The translations under genes were made by a program, and so were the position numbers. 64,000 bases of DNA from Flavobacterium cellulosilyticum (lineage in GTDB: Bacteria > Bacteroidota > Bacteroidia > Flavobacteriales > Flavobacteriaceae), in assembly GCF_004349355.1 (NCBI RefSeq), contig NZ_SMFK01000008.1:108564-172563 (forward strand). Direction: 5' to 3'. Under the pieces are notes generated by a model. That model was not told where the DNA came from and did no database searches. It saw only the letters and a list, made by a program, of their open reading frames with translations. Positions 30,770 to 39,816 of this stretch are shown in pieces. Position 1 is the stretch's first letter. Each line of letters opens with the position of its first letter.

Positions 30770-31723
30770 ATGAAAAAATACTCCCTGATATTTTTTATCA
30801 TTATTACAAATTCTTGCTTAGCACAAATTGATACTCTTTCAAATAAAATAGACAGTCTTTATAGCAGAGAAAACCGATTTAAAGTTGCTGGTTCTGTGTT
30901 AAAAAATGTTGTCCTCAGTGTTCCAGGTGATTTTTCTGAAATGGGACATACTATATCAAGTGATTGGAAAAGAACTGCTTATTACACCGCAGGAATAATT
31001 GGATTAATAGCTACAGATAAAATAACGACAGGTTTTTTACACGACCATATTGAACCTGCCATCAATTATTCACTTCCAAAAAGAGACTATTTAAATACTA
31101 ATATTACAGGAATAGGTGGCAATAACAATTACATTCTCTACCCTATAATGGGATTATATGTCGGTTCATTTGCTATTAACAACAAAAAAGGACAAACCGT
31201 GGCTACAAATGCCATGAAATCCATAGTCTATTCGTACGTAATTTCGCATTTAGTATTAAAAACTATAACCGGTAGAAACCGACCTCAAAGAAGGATAAAT
31301 GATAACGAACCCATTATTGAACCTTGGACAAAAAACAATTGGGATTTTGGAAACTTCCATAAAGTGTATACAGATTCTAAATCTGACGGTACTGCCTTCC
31401 CTTCTTTTCATGCAACTTTTTATTATGCTGTTGCTAAGGTTTTTCAAATGGAATACAATAACTATTGGATACCCTATACAATCGCAACCGGAGTATTTCT
31501 ATCTGACATCAAAGGGCATAACCATTGGGTTTCAGATATATTAGTAGGCGGTTTGGTGGGAACTATTATTGGGAAATCAATTGTAATAAGCAGTAGAAAA
31601 CAAATAGAAAAAGATAAAAATACAGCTTTAATTTATAACCCTCGAAAATTTAGAATGAGCAAACAATTGATTCCTCAAATTTCAAGTTCTATGATAGGAT
31701 TTCATTTCGTAGGAAGTTTTTAA
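30770..31723 (+). CDS. PAP2 family phosphatase with signal peptide
   Basis: 317 residues. A signal peptide (MKKYSLIFFIIITNSCLAQ) is followed by a soluble part and several short hydrophobic segments. The three PAP2 motifs are present: KTITGRNRPQRR (about residues 163-174), PSFHAT (about 210-215) and SDIKGHNHWVSD (about 244-255). It should remove phosphate from lipid or isoprenoid pyrophosphates or other periplasmic phosphates. A signal peptide on a PAP2 protein is common in Bacteroidota. Stand-alone gene between the metallopeptidase and helicase genes. Confidence 0.9.
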   Translation: MKKYSLIFFIIITNSCLAQIDTLSNKIDSLYSRENRFKVAGSVLKNVVLSVPGDFSEMGHTISSDWKRTAYYTAGIIGLIATDKITTGFLHDHIEPAINYSLPKRDYLNTNITGIGGNNNYILYPIMGLYVGSFAINNKKGQTVATNAMKSIVYSYVISHLVLKTITGRNRPQRRINDNEPIIEPWTKNNWDFGNFHKVYTDSKSDGTAFPSFHATFYYAVAKVFQMEYNNYWIPYTIATGVFLSDIKGHNHWVSDILVGGLVGTIIGKSIVISSRKQIEKDKNTALIYNPRKFRMSKQLIPQISSSMIGFHFVGSF

Positions 31724-31861
31724 TGTAAATAAAACATACAAATTAACTGCATATTTCAACAAACTCATGTATTCAAAAGCAAATCGGAAAAATTAGCAGT
31801 ATCTTCGCGCCAACTTAAAGAAGTACACCATTTAATAGTGCTTACTTCATAAACACTATTT

Positions 31862-33148
31862 ATGTCATTCAACTCATTAGGATTATCTGATGCTATATTA
31901 AAAGCCATCAGCAAAAAAGGATATTCAACTCCTTCACCAATACAACAAAAAGCAATTCCACCCATTTTAGAAGGTCAAGATGTATTAGCATCCGCACAAA
32001 CTGGAACAGGAAAAACAGCGGGTTTCACATTACCCATATTACAAATATTATCCCAAGGAAAACACCTAAGTCACAGACCTATACGTGCTCTAATTTTAAC
32101 ACCTACTCGAGAACTAGCCGCGCAAATTTTAGCGAATATAAAAGAGTATAGTGAATTTTTAGATCTGCGCAGTACAGTAATTTTTGGTGGTGTAAACCAA
32201 AATCCACAGGTTACTCAATTGCGTCAAGGAATTGATATTTTGGTAGCTACTCCTGGCCGATTAATCGATTTACAAAATCAAGGTTTAATTTCACTTTCAA
32301 AAGTTGAAATCTTAGTTTTGGATGAGGCAGATCGTATGCTGGACATGGGTTTCTTGCGAGATATTGAGCGTATTATGAAAGTATTGCCTGTAAAAAGACA
32401 AAACTTGCTATTTTCCGCAACCTTTTCTAAAGACATTAAGAAATTGGCAATGGGCATATTGCATAAACCAGTTCATGTAGAAGCAACGCCCGAAAATACA
32501 ACTGTTGAAGCCATTATTCAAAAAGTATATCCTTGTGCAAAAGAGAAAAAAACAGAATTGATCATAAAATTGATTTCGGAAGGAAACTGGAAACAAATTT
32601 TGGTTTTTACTCGTACCAAACAAGGTGCCAATAAATTGACTGAAAGCATGATTAGTGCTGGAATTAAAGCAGCTGCCATTCACGGAAACAAAGGTCAAGG
32701 TGCCAGAACCAAAGCCTTAGCCGGTTTCAAAAACGGAAGTCTAACCGCTTTGGTTGCTACTGATATTGCCGCTCGTGGTTTAGATATCCCATTATTACCA
32801 CATGTTGTCAATTTTGAATTACCTAATATTCCGGAAGATTACGTACACCGCATTGGTCGTACAGGACGTGCTGGAGCAAGCGGAGAAGCCATTTCTTTGT
32901 TTAGTCCAGACGAAACTGTGTTTTTACGCGATATAGAAAAATTAGTAGGCTTGAAATTGCCTAAAGAAAATATTGCAGGTTTTGAACCCGATCCAAACGC
33001 CTCAACAGAGCCTATTAAGCAAGGACAAGGAAGAGTACAACGCAATTCTACCCCAAAAAAACCAAAAACAGAAAATACAACTAGAAGTAATAATAGCTTT
33101 GGTCCAAGACGTCCTAGTCAAAATAACGACAGACGATCTAATAGATAA
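31862..33148 (+). CDS. rhlE: DEAD-box RNA helicase (RhlE-like)
   Basis: 428 residues. Q-motif region [13 protein letters not shown], Walker A AQTGTGKT (about 42-49), [12 protein letters not shown] at residues 154-157 ([13 protein letters not shown]), SAT (FSATF), and the C-terminal domain motifs ARGLDIP and [11 protein letters not shown] basic, low-complexity tail (about 385-428, rich in Q, N, R and P) probably binds RNA. It fits the RhlE subgroup, active in ribosome assembly or mRNA decay, often cold-related. The downstream region is a repeat cluster rather than a further gene. Confidence 0.93.
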   Translation: MSFNSLGLSDAILKAISKKGYSTPSPIQQKAIPPILEGQDVLASAQTGTGKTAGFTLPILQILSQGKHLSHRPIRALILTPTRELAAQILANIKEYSEFLDLRSTVIFGGVNQNPQVTQLRQGIDILVATPGRLIDLQNQGLISLSKVEILVLDEADRMLDMGFLRDIERIMKVLPVKRQNLLFSATFSKDIKKLAMGILHKPVHVEATPENTTVEAIIQKVYPCAKEKKTELIIKLISEGNWKQILVFTRTKQGANKLTESMISAGIKAAAIHGNKGQGARTKALAGFKNGSLTALVATDIAARGLDIPLLPHVVNFELPNIPEDYVHRIGRTGRAGASGEAISLFSPDETVFLRDIEKLVGLKLPKENIAGFEPDPNASTEPIKQGQGRVQRNSTPKKPKTENTTRSNNSFGPRRPSQNNDRRSNR

Positions 33149-33181
33149 TTTCATCTTAGCACCTGAATTTTATTATTTTAT

Positions 33182-33279
33182 TAGGAGCAGAATCATTTCG
33201 TTTCATAAGAACGTATTTCCCGCTATCCACTATAATCTCCCGATGAAAAATCGGGAGGATTTTCGTTTCTATCGGGGCT
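33182..33279 (+). repeat. Dispersed intergenic repeat, copy 1
   Basis: About 98 bases running from TAGGAGCAG through TATTTCCCGCTAT and the hairpin CTCCCGATGAAAAATCGGGAG to CTATCGGGGCT. The reverse complement of this element occurs at 36437-36533 with a few mismatches. It sits directly after the helicase gene and could also act as its terminator, though it lacks a T tract. Confidence 0.75.
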
Positions 33280-33374
33280 AAAATTCGCGATTTTCTTTCT
33301 AAAAACCTTTGTATTCAAATCTTTGAAAAACAAAGTCGCTCTCGTTTATGGCAAAGTTTGCAAAACTGCGCCAC

Positions 33375-33423
33375 GCTCCGCAAAGTCTGCGACTTTGAGG
33401 ATGTGATAAAAGGTCTCCGACCT
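33375..33423 (+). repeat. REP-like element A beside the RAYT gene
   Basis: GCTCCGCAAAGTCTGCGACT continuing TTGAGGATGTG, then a small hairpin AGGTC-TCC-GACCT, ending a few bases from the transposase stop. The same core occurs, inverted, at 34047-34098 and twice at 34591-34717. Confidence 0.72.
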
Positions 33424-33426
33424 TCA

Positions 33427-34044
33427 TTACCAATTATAAATAGTGCTGATTGATTGTGGTTTCAAAACATCTATTACCGGATTATCAACTTTTGTAATTG
33501 CTATAATTCCACTATCTTCAACATAATTGGAAGCACTGGAATAAACATAATGAGAAGCTTTGGAAACAATTCCTGCTCGAACTGCATTCAAATGAATATA
33601 ATCCAATTTCGACCAAAAGAACTTTTCTGAAAAAATTTCCTCGGGATGATTTCCATATTGCCAAAACTGATATTTTTCATTTCGGGTATGACTTTTACAA
33701 GCAAATTCAAAACGTTTCAGCATCCAATCAGCTCTACTTTCTGGCTCAGTTTCTATTTTATTCAAAATGGTCTTTGCCGTAAACTTTTTGAAATCCCGAA
33801 TCAAATCGGATAATTTACTGTTTTCTGACTGAATGATTAAATGAATGTGATTGGACATAATTACAAATCCATACAAAATCATTCCTTTGTTTTTTATACA
33901 AAAATCCAGACTTTCGATGACGCAATCTTTATAGGTTTTTCTAGAAAAAACATCAACCCAGTCCACAACGGCGGCAGTTATAAAATGCGCTTTGGATTGA
34001 TCTCGAATTATGAATCCTTCTTTCTCTTTAATTTTGTATTTTTT
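33427..34044 (-). pseudogene. REP-associated tyrosine transposase (RAYT), start codon apparently lost
   Basis: A single-domain Y1 (IS200-like) transposase. The metal-binding motif is VIMSNHIHLIIQ, followed by LIRDFKKFTAKTI and a FWSKLDYIHLNAVRAGIV segment, as in RAYT proteins. The conserved catalytic Tyr is likely in the latter half. The family-like N-terminus (KKYKIKEKEGFIIRDQSKAH) continues upstream of the first usable start, GTG at 33966. In that frame there is only TTA before a stop, where an ATG would be expected, so translation may be lost or shortened to 179 residues. REP-like repeats flank both ends. Could still be functional from a non-standard start. Confidence 0.75.
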
Positions 34045-34046
34045 TA

Positions 34047-34098
34047 AGGTCAGTCAGAGACTGAAAATCACTACCTCAAAGTCGGAGTCTTTGCAGAG
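34047..34098 (-). repeat. REP-like element B, inverted relative to A
   Basis: AAGGTCAGTCAGAGACTG, then CCTCAAAGTCGGAGTCTTTG continuing CAGAG. The core is the inverse of element A with two or three substitutions. The RAYT reading frame begins at its edge, so elements A and B bracket the transposase. Confidence 0.7.
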
Positions 34099-34179
34099 TG
34101 AAACTAGTTTTGTTGACATGTTCTTTTTAAGGTACACTTCATATAACTGGGTACTCAAAGTATTTGTTTTAAGTTATTT

Positions 34180-34549
34180 TTAATCTATTTTTCCATTATA
34201 TTGATCAAGATTTTGAAAAAGGTCTATCTTAATATTCCCAAATGAATATAATCTAGTAAATGACGAATTAAAACCACCTTCCGAAGGGTCTTTAGGGATT
34301 AATGAAATTTCTGAACCCCCAAACGAATAATCTAACTTATTTTTTCCTTTGCCATAATATCCGCTCTTATAAAGTATTATTATCAAATAACACTAGTGTG
34401 TCTGCACGGTCAGGCACTTCTGCGATAGGGTGGTTTTTATTATAATTTGTATTAACGTAAACTCCAGTTATCATACACTTTAAGAAAAAGTGATTGTAGA
34501 TAAACGAAACAACCAAGAAAAGCACCACACCTATTATTATTTTTTTCAT
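34180..34549 (-). pseudogene. Frameshifted small membrane-anchored protein gene
   Basis: The 5' part (from 34549) encodes a transmembrane N-terminus MKKIIIGVVLFLVVSFIYNH, then GVYVNTNYNKNHPIAEVPDRADTLVLFDNN, and stops at 34367. The other frame continues KSGYYGKGKNKLDYSFGGSEI to the stop at 34180. Adding one T to the T run at 34371-34373 (minus strand) joins them into one protein of about 120 residues. This is either a true inactivating deletion or a sequencing error in a homopolymer. The function is not known. Confidence 0.7.
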
Positions 34550-34590
34550 TTATATTTTTTATTAACCTGTCATAAATTTATAGGTTTCGA

Positions 34591-34717
34591 GCTCCGCAAA
34601 GTCTCCGACTTTGAGGATGTGTTCGTCAGTCTATGACTGACATAAAATTAAACAATCCAAAATAAGGTCGGTTAAAAACCGAAAGTCACTTCCTCAAAGT
34701 CGGAGACTTTGCGGAGC
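34591..34717. repeat. Paired REP-like element C (27-bp perfect inverted repeat)
   Basis: GCTCCGCAAAGTCTCCGACT plus TTGAGGA (34591-34617) is perfectly mirrored at 34691-34717. Between the arms are two small hairpins (GTCAGTC-TAT-GACTGAC at 34625-34641, and CGGTT/AACCG near 34670). This is the two-headed arrangement seen in REP doublets mobilised by RAYT proteins. It lies just downstream of comM and would fold into a strong RNA hairpin there. Confidence 0.78.
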
Positions 34718-34730
34718 ATATAATATAAAA

Positions 34731-36266
34731 CTACCCCAACCACCCATCACGATCCAAACTCCTATACTGAATCGCTTCAGCTATATGTGAGGAAATTACT
34801 TTTGGAGCAGCTTCTAAATCGGCAATGGTTCTGGCTACTTTCAAAATCCTATCATAAGCACGCGCTGAAAGATTCAATCGTTCCATAGCAGTTTTTAGTA
34901 ATTGTTTCGAAACCTCATCAAGGGCACAATATTCGCGGATATGCTTGGTATTCATCTGGGCATTGTAATGTATATTTTCCATTTGCACAAAACGCTCCGA
35001 CTGAATTTCTCGGGCAGCAGTCACTCTTTTCCGAATATCAACACTACTTTCGGCTTTTTGGTCTTCGGATAATTTTTCGAAAGGAACGGGTGTTACTTCG
35101 ATATGAATGTCGATTCGATCCAATAAAGGTCCTGAAATCTTGCTCAAATAGCGTTGCATTTCATGTGGGGAAGATGTTTGTGGAGAATCGGGATCGTTAA
35201 AAAATCCACTTGGACTCGGGTTCATACTTGCCACCAACATAAAGGATGATGGATAAGTCACTGTAAACTTGGCTCTCGAAATGGTCACTTCTCTATCTTC
35301 TAGCGGCTGACGCATTACTTCAAGAACATCTCTTTTGAATTCTGGTAATTCGTCCAAAAATAAAACTCCATTATGCGCCATGGAAATTTCACCAGGCTGT
35401 GGATAACTTCCTCCCCCAACAAGGGCCACATTCGAAATGGTGTGATGAGGACTTCGAAACGGCCGTTGATTCATTAGACCCACTTCTTTTAATTTCCCCG
35501 CAACACTGTGTATTTTAGTTGTTTCGAGTGCTTCACGTAAAGTCATTGGAGGTAAAATACTGGGCAATCGCTTGGCCAGCATTGTCTTTCCTGCTCCGGG
35601 AGGGCCAATCAGAATAATATTGTGCCCACCTGCAGCAGCTATTTCCATGCATCTTTTTATAGACTCCTGCCCTTTTACATCTGAGAAATCAAACTCAGGA
35701 AAATCTAAATCTTTATAAAATTCGGCTCTAGTATCTATTTTTGTTGGTTCTAAAGTCCCTTTTCCTTCTAGAAAATCAATTACTTCCTGAATATTTGTTA
35801 CACCATAAACGTCTAAACCTGCCACAATAGCTGCTTCTTTTACGTTTTGGATTGGCAGGAAAAACCCTTTAAAACCTTCTTCTTTCGCTTTAATTGCAAT
35901 TGGCAAAGCACCACGAATGGGTTGCAAGCTTCCATCAAGTGAAAGTTCTCCCATGATGATGTATTTGTCGATTTCGTCTGCTTTTATTTGAGAAGATCCA
36001 ACAAGAATTCCAATGGCCAAAGTCAGATCATAAGCTGAACCTTCTTTCCGCAAATCGGCAGGTGCCATATTGATGGTGATTTTTTTGCCCGGCATTACAT
36101 AGCCATTATTTTTGAGAGCTGCTGCAATTCGATAACTACTTTCTTTGATCGCGTTATCTGGAAGCCCAACTAAATGATAACCAATTCCTTTGTCTATATT
36201 TACCTCTACAGTAATCGTTGTGGCTTCGACACCAAAAACAGCACTACCAAAAACTTTTACTAGCAT
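34731..36266 (-). CDS. comM: YifB/ComM family Mg-chelatase-like AAA ATPase
   Basis: 511 residues. The N-terminal ChlI/Lon-like domain (about residues 1-170, with TINMAPADLRKEGSAYDLTLAIGIL) precedes the AAA+ module with Walker A GPPGAGKT starting at Gly221, GVLFLDELPEF (Walker B), and a C-terminal Mg-chelatase domain. ComM is a branch-migration helicase that helps integrate transformed DNA; the Bacteroidota orthologues are assumed similar. A promoter candidate lies directly upstream. The stop is 14 bases from a REP-like hairpin. Confidence 0.93.
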   Translation of the reverse strand: MLVKVFGSAVFGVEATTITVEVNIDKGIGYHLVGLPDNAIKESSYRIAAALKNNGYVMPGKKITINMAPADLRKEGSAYDLTLAIGILVGSSQIKADEIDKYIIMGELSLDGSLQPIRGALPIAIKAKEEGFKGFFLPIQNVKEAAIVAGLDVYGVTNIQEVIDFLEGKGTLEPTKIDTRAEFYKDLDFPEFDFSDVKGQESIKRCMEIAAAGGHNIILIGPPGAGKTMLAKRLPSILPPMTLREALETTKIHSVAGKLKEVGLMNQRPFRSPHHTISNVALVGGGSYPQPGEISMAHNGVLFLDELPEFKRDVLEVMRQPLEDREVTISRAKFTVTYPSSFMLVASMNPSPSGFFNDPDSPQTSSPHEMQRYLSKISGPLLDRIDIHIEVTPVPFEKLSEDQKAESSVDIRKRVTAAREIQSERFVQMENIHYNAQMNTKHIREYCALDEVSKQLLKTAMERLNLSARAYDRILKVARTIADLEAAPKVISSHIAEAIQYRSLDRDGWLG

Positions 36267-36283
36267 TTACTTTTTGTTTGGAA

Positions 36284-36313
36284 TAAATGTAGAAAATTTA
36301 CTTACAAAAACAA
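36284..36313 (-). promoter_or_regulatory. Promoter candidate for comM
   Basis: On the minus strand, TTG (36311-36313), 19 bases, then TACATTTA (36284-36291), one mismatch from TAnnTTTG. It lies 18 bases before the comM start codon, close for the Bacteroidota pattern but plausible. Confidence 0.45.
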
Positions 36314-36436
36314 AAATTATTTTTGGTTTCAAAAAACAGCTATAATGTCCTATTCTTGACCAATTAAATATTTTGTATTAGTTTTGAATAGACCTCTATT
36401 TTTTAATGTTTTGAAGAATAGATAATAGTGAACAAT

Positions 36437-36533
36437 AGCCCCGATAGAAGTGGAAATCTCCCGATTTTTCATCGGGAGATTACAGCGAATAGCGGGAAAT
36501 AAGTTATTAGGAAACGAAAATAGTGTGCTCCTA
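36437..36533 (-). repeat. Dispersed intergenic repeat, copy 2 (inverted)
   Basis: From AGCCCCGATAGAAG through the hairpin AATCTCCCGA/TCGGGAGATT (36456-36482) and AGCGGGAAAT to TGCTCCTA. It is the inverse of 33182-33279. It lies 18 bases beyond the stop of the last eCIS gene, so it marks the 3' edge of that operon. The hairpin lacks a following T run, so termination is uncertain. Confidence 0.75.
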
Positions 36534-36550
36534 AAAAAAATCGAATCCCG

Positions 36551-37837
<1,287 letters not shown>

Positions 37838-37857
37838 TTAGATATGATGCACTCTTC

Positions 37858-37896
37858 CAAATATAAAGGCGCTTTAATTAAAATATTTAATTAAAG
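37858..37896 (-). promoter_or_regulatory. Internal promoter candidate with 25-bp palindrome before the eCIS ATPase
   Basis: On the minus strand a perfect TATATTTG box (37858-37865) lies 30 bases before the ATPase start. Where the -33 box should be there is a perfect palindrome, CTTTAATTAAA-ATA-TTTAATTAAAG (37872-37896). No TTG is correctly placed. The palindrome could bind an activator or simply be AT-rich symmetry. Confidence 0.4.
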
Positions 37897-37917
37897 GAAA
37901 GACAACAAAATGTTTAT

Positions 37918-38352
37918 TCATACACTAAAAAAAAACTCAATCAACGAGGTATTAGATGAGTGAATTTTAATTGTATTGCTTTTTAATTGTCCAATAAACA
38001 CTCCTGCTTCATTAGATTCTTTGGATTCATGTATTGTTATTTTTGAATAAATTTCAATTTCTTCTTTATCAGAATATTTAGGAATTAAATTACTCTCCCA
38101 ATTATTTTTATGTAAATCTAGGCCATATTCATATGAAGAATGTGGGGGTATAATTATAAATGAGGGGCCATTTCTAGTAAAGGTTTTCGGTTTTTGATTA
38201 AATCTTGTTTTCACATTATTGACAATTACTATTATTTGAGTATTTCCCCATCCCCAAGAATTGTTATTATCCCAAAATTTAACTTCCATATCGCTTTCAT
38301 TATAAATAATGTGCGATAAAAGATTATTTTTATAAACTAATTCTAATTTCAT
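37918..38352 (-). CDS. Uncharacterised 144-aa protein in the eCIS operon
   Basis: 144 residues without signal peptide or membrane segment. The composition suggests a beta-sandwich: MKLELVYKNNLLSHIIYN, a WDNNNSWGWGNTQIIVIV strand region (residues about 27-44), GPSFIIIPPHSSYEYGL, and a C-terminal strand SLIEFFFSV. I do not recognise the family. It lies between the DUF4157 effector candidate and the ATPase, 30 bases downstream of the former. Position suggests a second cargo, a chaperone or an immunity-type partner of the effector, but sequence alone does not show which. Confidence 0.72.
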   Translation of the reverse strand: MKLELVYKNNLLSHIIYNESDMEVKFWDNNNSWGWGNTQIIVIVNNVKTRFNQKPKTFTRNGPSFIIIPPHSSYEYGLDLHKNNWESNLIPKYSDKEEIEIYSKITIHESKESNEAGVFIGQLKSNTIKIHSSNTSLIEFFFSV

Positions 38353-38382
38353 ATTGTTAAGTTTTCTAATTGAAAAAATAAA

Positions 38383-39798
38383 TCACCAATTAACATTCAC
38401 AAAATCCTGACTTCCAATGGTTGTATTTCCATTACAAACATCTAATACTTTTATCATAAATCTCCATTGACCAGCCATACCAGTTCCTCCAGGACTGTCA
38501 CTTCCAGCATATACATTTCCAAACGCTTGATTTCTTCTTCCACTAGAGTCTAAATATTGGTCAAAACTTTGCGGGTCTGAAAATGTACCTGATCGGTGTC
38601 CATAACGATTATTAACTGTGTCATCTCTGTCTTCTATCCATGTATTTACTGGATGAGCTGCTGGAAAACCAGCATGAGGCACTACACCTGGAGCAAAACT
38701 TGCTGCAGCTGCCGCGTTCCATCTTATAAATTGTCTTACTTCACAACAAGAAGGTAAAATTTTATTAGCTGGATCACTTTTAAATGTAGATGCTAATCTG
38801 AAAAAGGCTTGTCTTGCTCCTAAACCAGCAGGAACATTTATTGTACCTCTTGGTGAATAGCTAGGTCCGGTATCTATTTCGCATCTACCTGCCCCTTCTG
38901 CCCCAATTTCTAAAAAAAGAGGTCTAGCAGTTGCTGGGCCAAGTTTACCGTCTTGAGTCATTCGATTTACAGCTTGCCAATTTACAACTGCATTCACAAA
39001 ATCTTCGTCAATAACTGAGGGTAACTTATTAATTCCTAAAACATCTCTAATTAAACCAATCATCTCAACACTATTAGGAATATTATTAAGTATATTTTCA
39101 TTAAATGCTATTGCTTCTAAAATTTTTGCAGGATTCAAAACGGCACCTATTGCATTTGGTCTTGGGGGTACTAAAGCCCAATCTCTCTGTATCTTCCTTC
39201 CAATAGCACCACTTTGCTGCACCGTATGTGTCAATTCATGCGCCAACAAATGTTTTCCTGCATCAGAACTTGGATTAAATTTTCCTTCATTGAAATAAAT
39301 AGCATTACCTACTGTAAAAGCTTGTGCATTCAGTTCCCTACTCATTTGCACAGCTTGACTTCCAGTATGGATTTTTACATCGGAAAAATCTGTTCCAAAA
39401 CGATTTTCCATAAAGCTCTTAGTTTCATTATCCAAGTTGCTTCCTCCTCCTTTGGAATTGTTGATTTGATTTTCTATATGACTCGATGCATTACCTTCAC
39501 TTTCAGAATTTGAAGAACGTTGAATTAAGGGCGTTATGCATTCTGCTAAAGGTTTTCTTTGTAGTTTTTCTTCTTCTTCGCAATGTGCGCATTTTCTTTG
39601 TAATAAAGCTCCTGTCTGCGTAACATTTTGATGTGACGGTTCATTAATTCGCATGACATTATTTGCCATGTTATCTGCTTCTACTTCATAACTATCATCT
39701 GCACTGCCTATATTCAGTTTTTTTTGAATAGCAGGTTTAAAAAACGAACTTCTTATTGTCGTTGTTTTATTTTCTGGTTGTAAAACTGCTTTTTCCAT
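38383..39798 (-). CDS. DUF4157 (eCIS core domain) protein, probable eCIS effector
   Basis: 471 residues. The N-terminal half has the pattern of Bacteroidota eCIS-associated DUF4157 proteins: SADDSYEVEADNMANNVMR, a Cys pair with acidic and basic residues (RKCAHCEEEEKLQRK), then the DUF4157 core, ENRFGTDFSDVKIHTG to HLLAHELTHTVQQ, with HELTH from residue 187 (HExxH). A segment at about 265-295 (AVNWQAVNRMTQDGKLGPATARPLF) resembles a peptidoglycan-binding repeat. The C-terminal ~170 residues are unrecognised. Located between tape measure and ATPase genes, as cargo genes are in other eCIS. The toxic activity, if any, is unknown. Confidence 0.85.
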   Translation of the reverse strand: MEKAVLQPENKTTTIRSSFFKPAIQKKLNIGSADDSYEVEADNMANNVMRINEPSHQNVTQTGALLQRKCAHCEEEEKLQRKPLAECITPLIQRSSNSESEGNASSHIENQINNSKGGGSNLDNETKSFMENRFGTDFSDVKIHTGSQAVQMSRELNAQAFTVGNAIYFNEGKFNPSSDAGKHLLAHELTHTVQQSGAIGRKIQRDWALVPPRPNAIGAVLNPAKILEAIAFNENILNNIPNSVEMIGLIRDVLGINKLPSVIDEDFVNAVVNWQAVNRMTQDGKLGPATARPLFLEIGAEGAGRCEIDTGPSYSPRGTINVPAGLGARQAFFRLASTFKSDPANKILPSCCEVRQFIRWNAAAAASFAPGVVPHAGFPAAHPVNTWIEDRDDTVNNRYGHRSGTFSDPQSFDQYLDSSGRRNQAFGNVYAGSDSPGGTGMAGQWRFMIKVLDVCNGNTTIGSQDFVNVNW

Positions 39799-39816
39799 AT
39801 CATGTCCATTTGTAAT

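Noticed and set aside
34591..34717. CRISPR-like array from repeated cores in the 33.3-34.7 kb region
   Set aside because: Copies differ in orientation and spacing, are few, and accompany a RAYT transposase, with no cas genes. REP-type repeats explain them.
36456..36482. Hairpin after the eCIS ATPase as a rho-independent terminator
   Set aside because: The stem is good, but no T tract follows on the minus strand, and the same hairpin is part of a dispersed repeat also present at 33182-33279.
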